Positions 38,235-39,356 of a stretch of DNA of 39,356 bases are shown piece by piece. Positions within the stretch are counted from its first letter, which is position 1. Every line of letters starts with the position of its first letter. Source of the stretch: an uncultured Mycolicibacterium sp. Lineage in GTDB: Bacteria; Actinomycetota; Actinomycetes; Mycobacteriales; Mycobacteriaceae. The stretch covers positions 1 to 39,356 of the forward strand of contig NZ_CALDGS010000151.1 in assembly GCF_937941905.1 (NCBI RefSeq), written 5' to 3'. The notes below the pieces were generated by a model that had not been told where the DNA came from, did no database searches, and was given only the letters and a program-made list of their open reading frames with translations. The translations under genes and the position numbers were made by a program.

Positions 38235-39103
38235 GCTTGTCCTTTCAGAGCGGGTGCGGCGATGACGGTGTCGGCGAACTCGGCCAGGGTCGCCGGTGCG
38301 GCGAAGTCGGCGAACCACACATAGAAGCGCTGCACCCCGCGGGCGGCCAGGCCGGCGAAGTGGTCGACGAACTCGGCGGCGTCCCCGCAGCGCAACCCGT
38401 CGCCGACGTAGGAGAAGCGGCGCCGGGCGGCCTCGGTCACGGCGGCCCGGTCGGCCCCGGCACCGACGAAGCCGACCAGCTGCTGCACCGAGATGCGGGC
38501 CCGTTCGACGGTGGGGGCGAGTTCGTCGAGCCGGTCGAGCTGGTTGACCGGCACGTTCCACCAGTCGGCGTACCGGCGCACCAGCTCCATCGTGCGCCGA
38601 CCGGTACCGCCGAGCAGCACCGGGATCCGGTGCGTGGGCGGCGGCTGCTGGGCGAGCTCACCGGCGCCGTCGGCGCCCCAGTACCGGGGCAGCAGCTCCA
38701 GGGTGCGGGCCAGCCGGCGCACCCGGGCCGGGGCGTCGTGGCCGTCGGCGAGGCCGAACCGGTCGAACTCGGCCGGCCAGGAGCCCCAGCCCAGCCCCAG
38801 CTCGAACCGGCCGCCGGTGGCCTCCGACAGGGTGACCGCCTGCTTGGCGAGCACCGCCGGGTGCCGGAAGGCGTCGCAGAGCACCAGGTGCCCGATGCGC
38901 AGCCGCTCGGTGTGCGCACCCACCCAGGCCGCGACGGTCATCGCCTCCCAGATCGGCAGGTCGGCCCCGCCCGGCGCCTCCAGGTGGTCGATGAACGCGA
39001 TGCCGTCGAAGCCGGCCGCCTCGGCGGCCCGGGCCCGCTCGACGATCTCCCCGGGCGAGAGCCGCACCTGCGGCAGGAACAGGAACCACTCGAGGCCAGC
39101 CAC
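38231..39103 (-). CDS. LLM class (luciferase-like) F420-type oxidoreductase
   Basis: A 290-residue TIM-barrel protein of the luciferase-like monooxygenase family. Typical segments are VERARAAEAAGFDGIAFIDH, RIGHLVLCDAFRHPAVLAKQAVTLSEATGGRFELGLG (read in two parts), IPVLLGGTGRRTMELVRRYADWWNV and the C-terminal AEFVDHFAGLAARGVQRF. In mycobacteria most such proteins use coenzyme F420. The GTG start at 39103 is eight bases from a TAAGGT box. It is translationally coupled to the acyl-CoA thioesterase gene, which suggests the pair acts on acyl or related lipid substrates. Cofactor and substrate are inferred only. Confidence 0.88.
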   Translation of the reverse strand: MAGLEWFLFLPQVRLSPGEIVERARAAEAAGFDGIAFIDHLEAPGGADLPIWEAMTVAAWVGAHTERLRIGHLVLCDAFRHPAVLAKQAVTLSEATGGRFELGLGWGSWPAEFDRFGLADGHDAPARVRRLARTLELLPRYWGADGAGELAQQPPPTHRIPVLLGGTGRRTMELVRRYADWWNVPVNQLDRLDELAPTVERARISVQQLVGFVGAGADRAAVTEAARRRFSYVGDGLRCGDAAEFVDHFAGLAARGVQRFYVWFADFAAPATLAEFADTVIAAPALKGQA

Positions 39104-39111
39104 GACCCCAC

Positions 39112-39117
39112 ACCTTA
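39112..39117 (-). promoter_or_regulatory. Predicted -10 box of the oxidoreductase-thioesterase operon
   Basis: TAAGGT on the minus strand, eight bases before the GTG at 39103. The left 25-base repeat (39128-39152) lies 10 bases upstream of it, in operator position. Confidence 0.5.
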
Positions 39118-39127
39118 ACTTCGATCT

Positions 39128-39152
39128 CCGAAAACGGTAACGGCATTCTCAT
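39128..39152 (-). repeat. 25-base inverted repeat, left copy (possible operator)
   Basis: Read on the minus strand it begins ATGAGAATGCCGTTACCG. It matches the right copy (39222-39246, plus strand) at 19 of 25 positions, sharing the core GCCRTTACCGYTT. It lies where the -35 region of the oxidoreductase promoter would be. Confidence 0.65.
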
Positions 39153-39221
39153 AAGTGGCCGCGCGGACGGCGAACCCGGCGCCGCACCCCCTTGCCGTGA
39201 CTGGTATGTCCTGATAGACAG

Positions 39222-39246
39222 ATGGGAACGCCATTACCGCTTATGG
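39222..39246 (+). repeat. 25-base inverted repeat, right copy (possible operator)
   Basis: Read on the plus strand it begins ATGGGAACGCCATTACCG. It lies 24 bases before the amidohydrolase start, overlapping the likely promoter or leader. With the left copy it brackets the 69-base centre of the divergent intergenic region. Confidence 0.65.
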
Positions 39247-39270
39247 AAATCACGCTCTCAGGAGGCGATC

Positions 39271-39356
39271 ATGCCGTCGCGCGAGCTCTCCTTCCCCGTC
39301 TTCGACGCCGACAACCACTTCTACGAGCCGAAGGAGGCGCTGACCAAGTTCCTGCC
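39271..39356 (+). CDS. Amidohydrolase family protein, partial (5' end only)
   Basis: Only the first 28 codons are inside the window. They read MPSRELSFPVFDADNHFYEP, then KEALTKFL. The DADNHFYEP segment is the N-terminal metal-site motif (D-x-N/D-x-H) of the COG2159-type amidohydrolases common in mycobacteria, which include decarboxylase-like enzymes. The ATG is fixed by AGGAGG five bases upstream (39260-39265). It is divergent from the oxidoreductase-thioesterase operon across an intergenic region holding the paired 25-base repeats, so the two may share a regulator. The exact function cannot be told from this fragment. Confidence 0.8.
   Translation, partial: MPSRELSFPVFDADNHFYEPKEALTKFL

Noticed and set aside
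1..39356. CRISPR arrays, tRNA/rRNA genes, insertion sequences and integrase genes
   Set aside because: No regularly spaced repeats, cloverleaf-type sequences, rRNA-like stretches, transposase motifs or tyrosine/serine recombinase motifs were recognised on reading both strands.

Overview
The window is mycobacterial chromosomal DNA, most likely from a rapidly growing, very GC-rich Mycolicibacterium. The gene order and protein types match the pyrR-pyrB-pyrC-Rv1382-carA block, the aroC-aroK-aroB-aroQ / pepQ-efp-nusB block, the alaS-ruvX-mltG-aroE-Rv2551c block and the Rv2556c-Rv2575 neighbourhood of M. tuberculosis. Codon use is strongly GC-biased, GTG starts are common, and many genes carry a TANNNT box placed so that the transcript would begin at or next to the start codon (leaderless). 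No tRNA, rRNA, CRISPR array, insertion sequence or prophage was seen. Genes are dense, and no stretch above 300 bases lacks a gene.

Region 1 (1-4200, minus strand) is the pyrimidine operon, read pyrR, pyrB, pyrC, a membrane protein, then carA, which runs off the left edge. Every junction overlaps by 1-4 bases. A hairpin with a PyrR-binding loop sits just before the pyrR ribosome-binding site. Region 2 (4200-6635, plus) holds a beta-lactamase-fold serine hydrolase and an FAD monooxygenase. Region 3 (6623-12665, mostly minus) is aroC-aroK-aroB-aroQ, making chorismate, and pepQ-efp-nusB, for peptide turnover, translation and antitermination. A small membrane-protein gene on the plus strand lies between these two operons.

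Region 4 (12700-17104) is more variable. It has a DUF222/HNH (13E12-type) nuclease-like protein, an alpha/beta hydrolase, a bacterial ionotropic-glutamate-receptor-like channel, a small exported protein and a secreted MHB-type haem-binding protein. The last two lie between two perfect inverted repeats. Region 5 (17112-22824, minus) is the alaS-ruvX-mltG-aroE-prepilin peptidase operon. Region 6 (22914-25756) has a YjbQ-family protein, an Rv2557-like two-repeat protein, a YeaQ/GlsB stress membrane protein behind a SigF-type promoter, and rarA.

Region 7 (25788-31079, minus) is the most intriguing block: a circularly permuted ATP-grasp/alpha-E protein, a transglutaminase-like protein, a zinc-ribbon metallopeptidase and a TOPRIM-like DUF3097 protein, read in that order. 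The first three are translationally coupled, and together they look like a peptide-ligase and peptidase system of unknown substrate. Region 8 (31089-39356) holds an HxlR regulator with a clear operator, aspS, a YpfJ-type metallopeptidase, a DUF885 peptidase, a metallo-beta-lactamase-fold hydrolase, a YigZ/IMPACT protein, an acyl-CoA thioesterase coupled to an F420-type oxidoreductase, and the start of an amidohydrolase gene preceded by a pair of inverted 25-base repeats.
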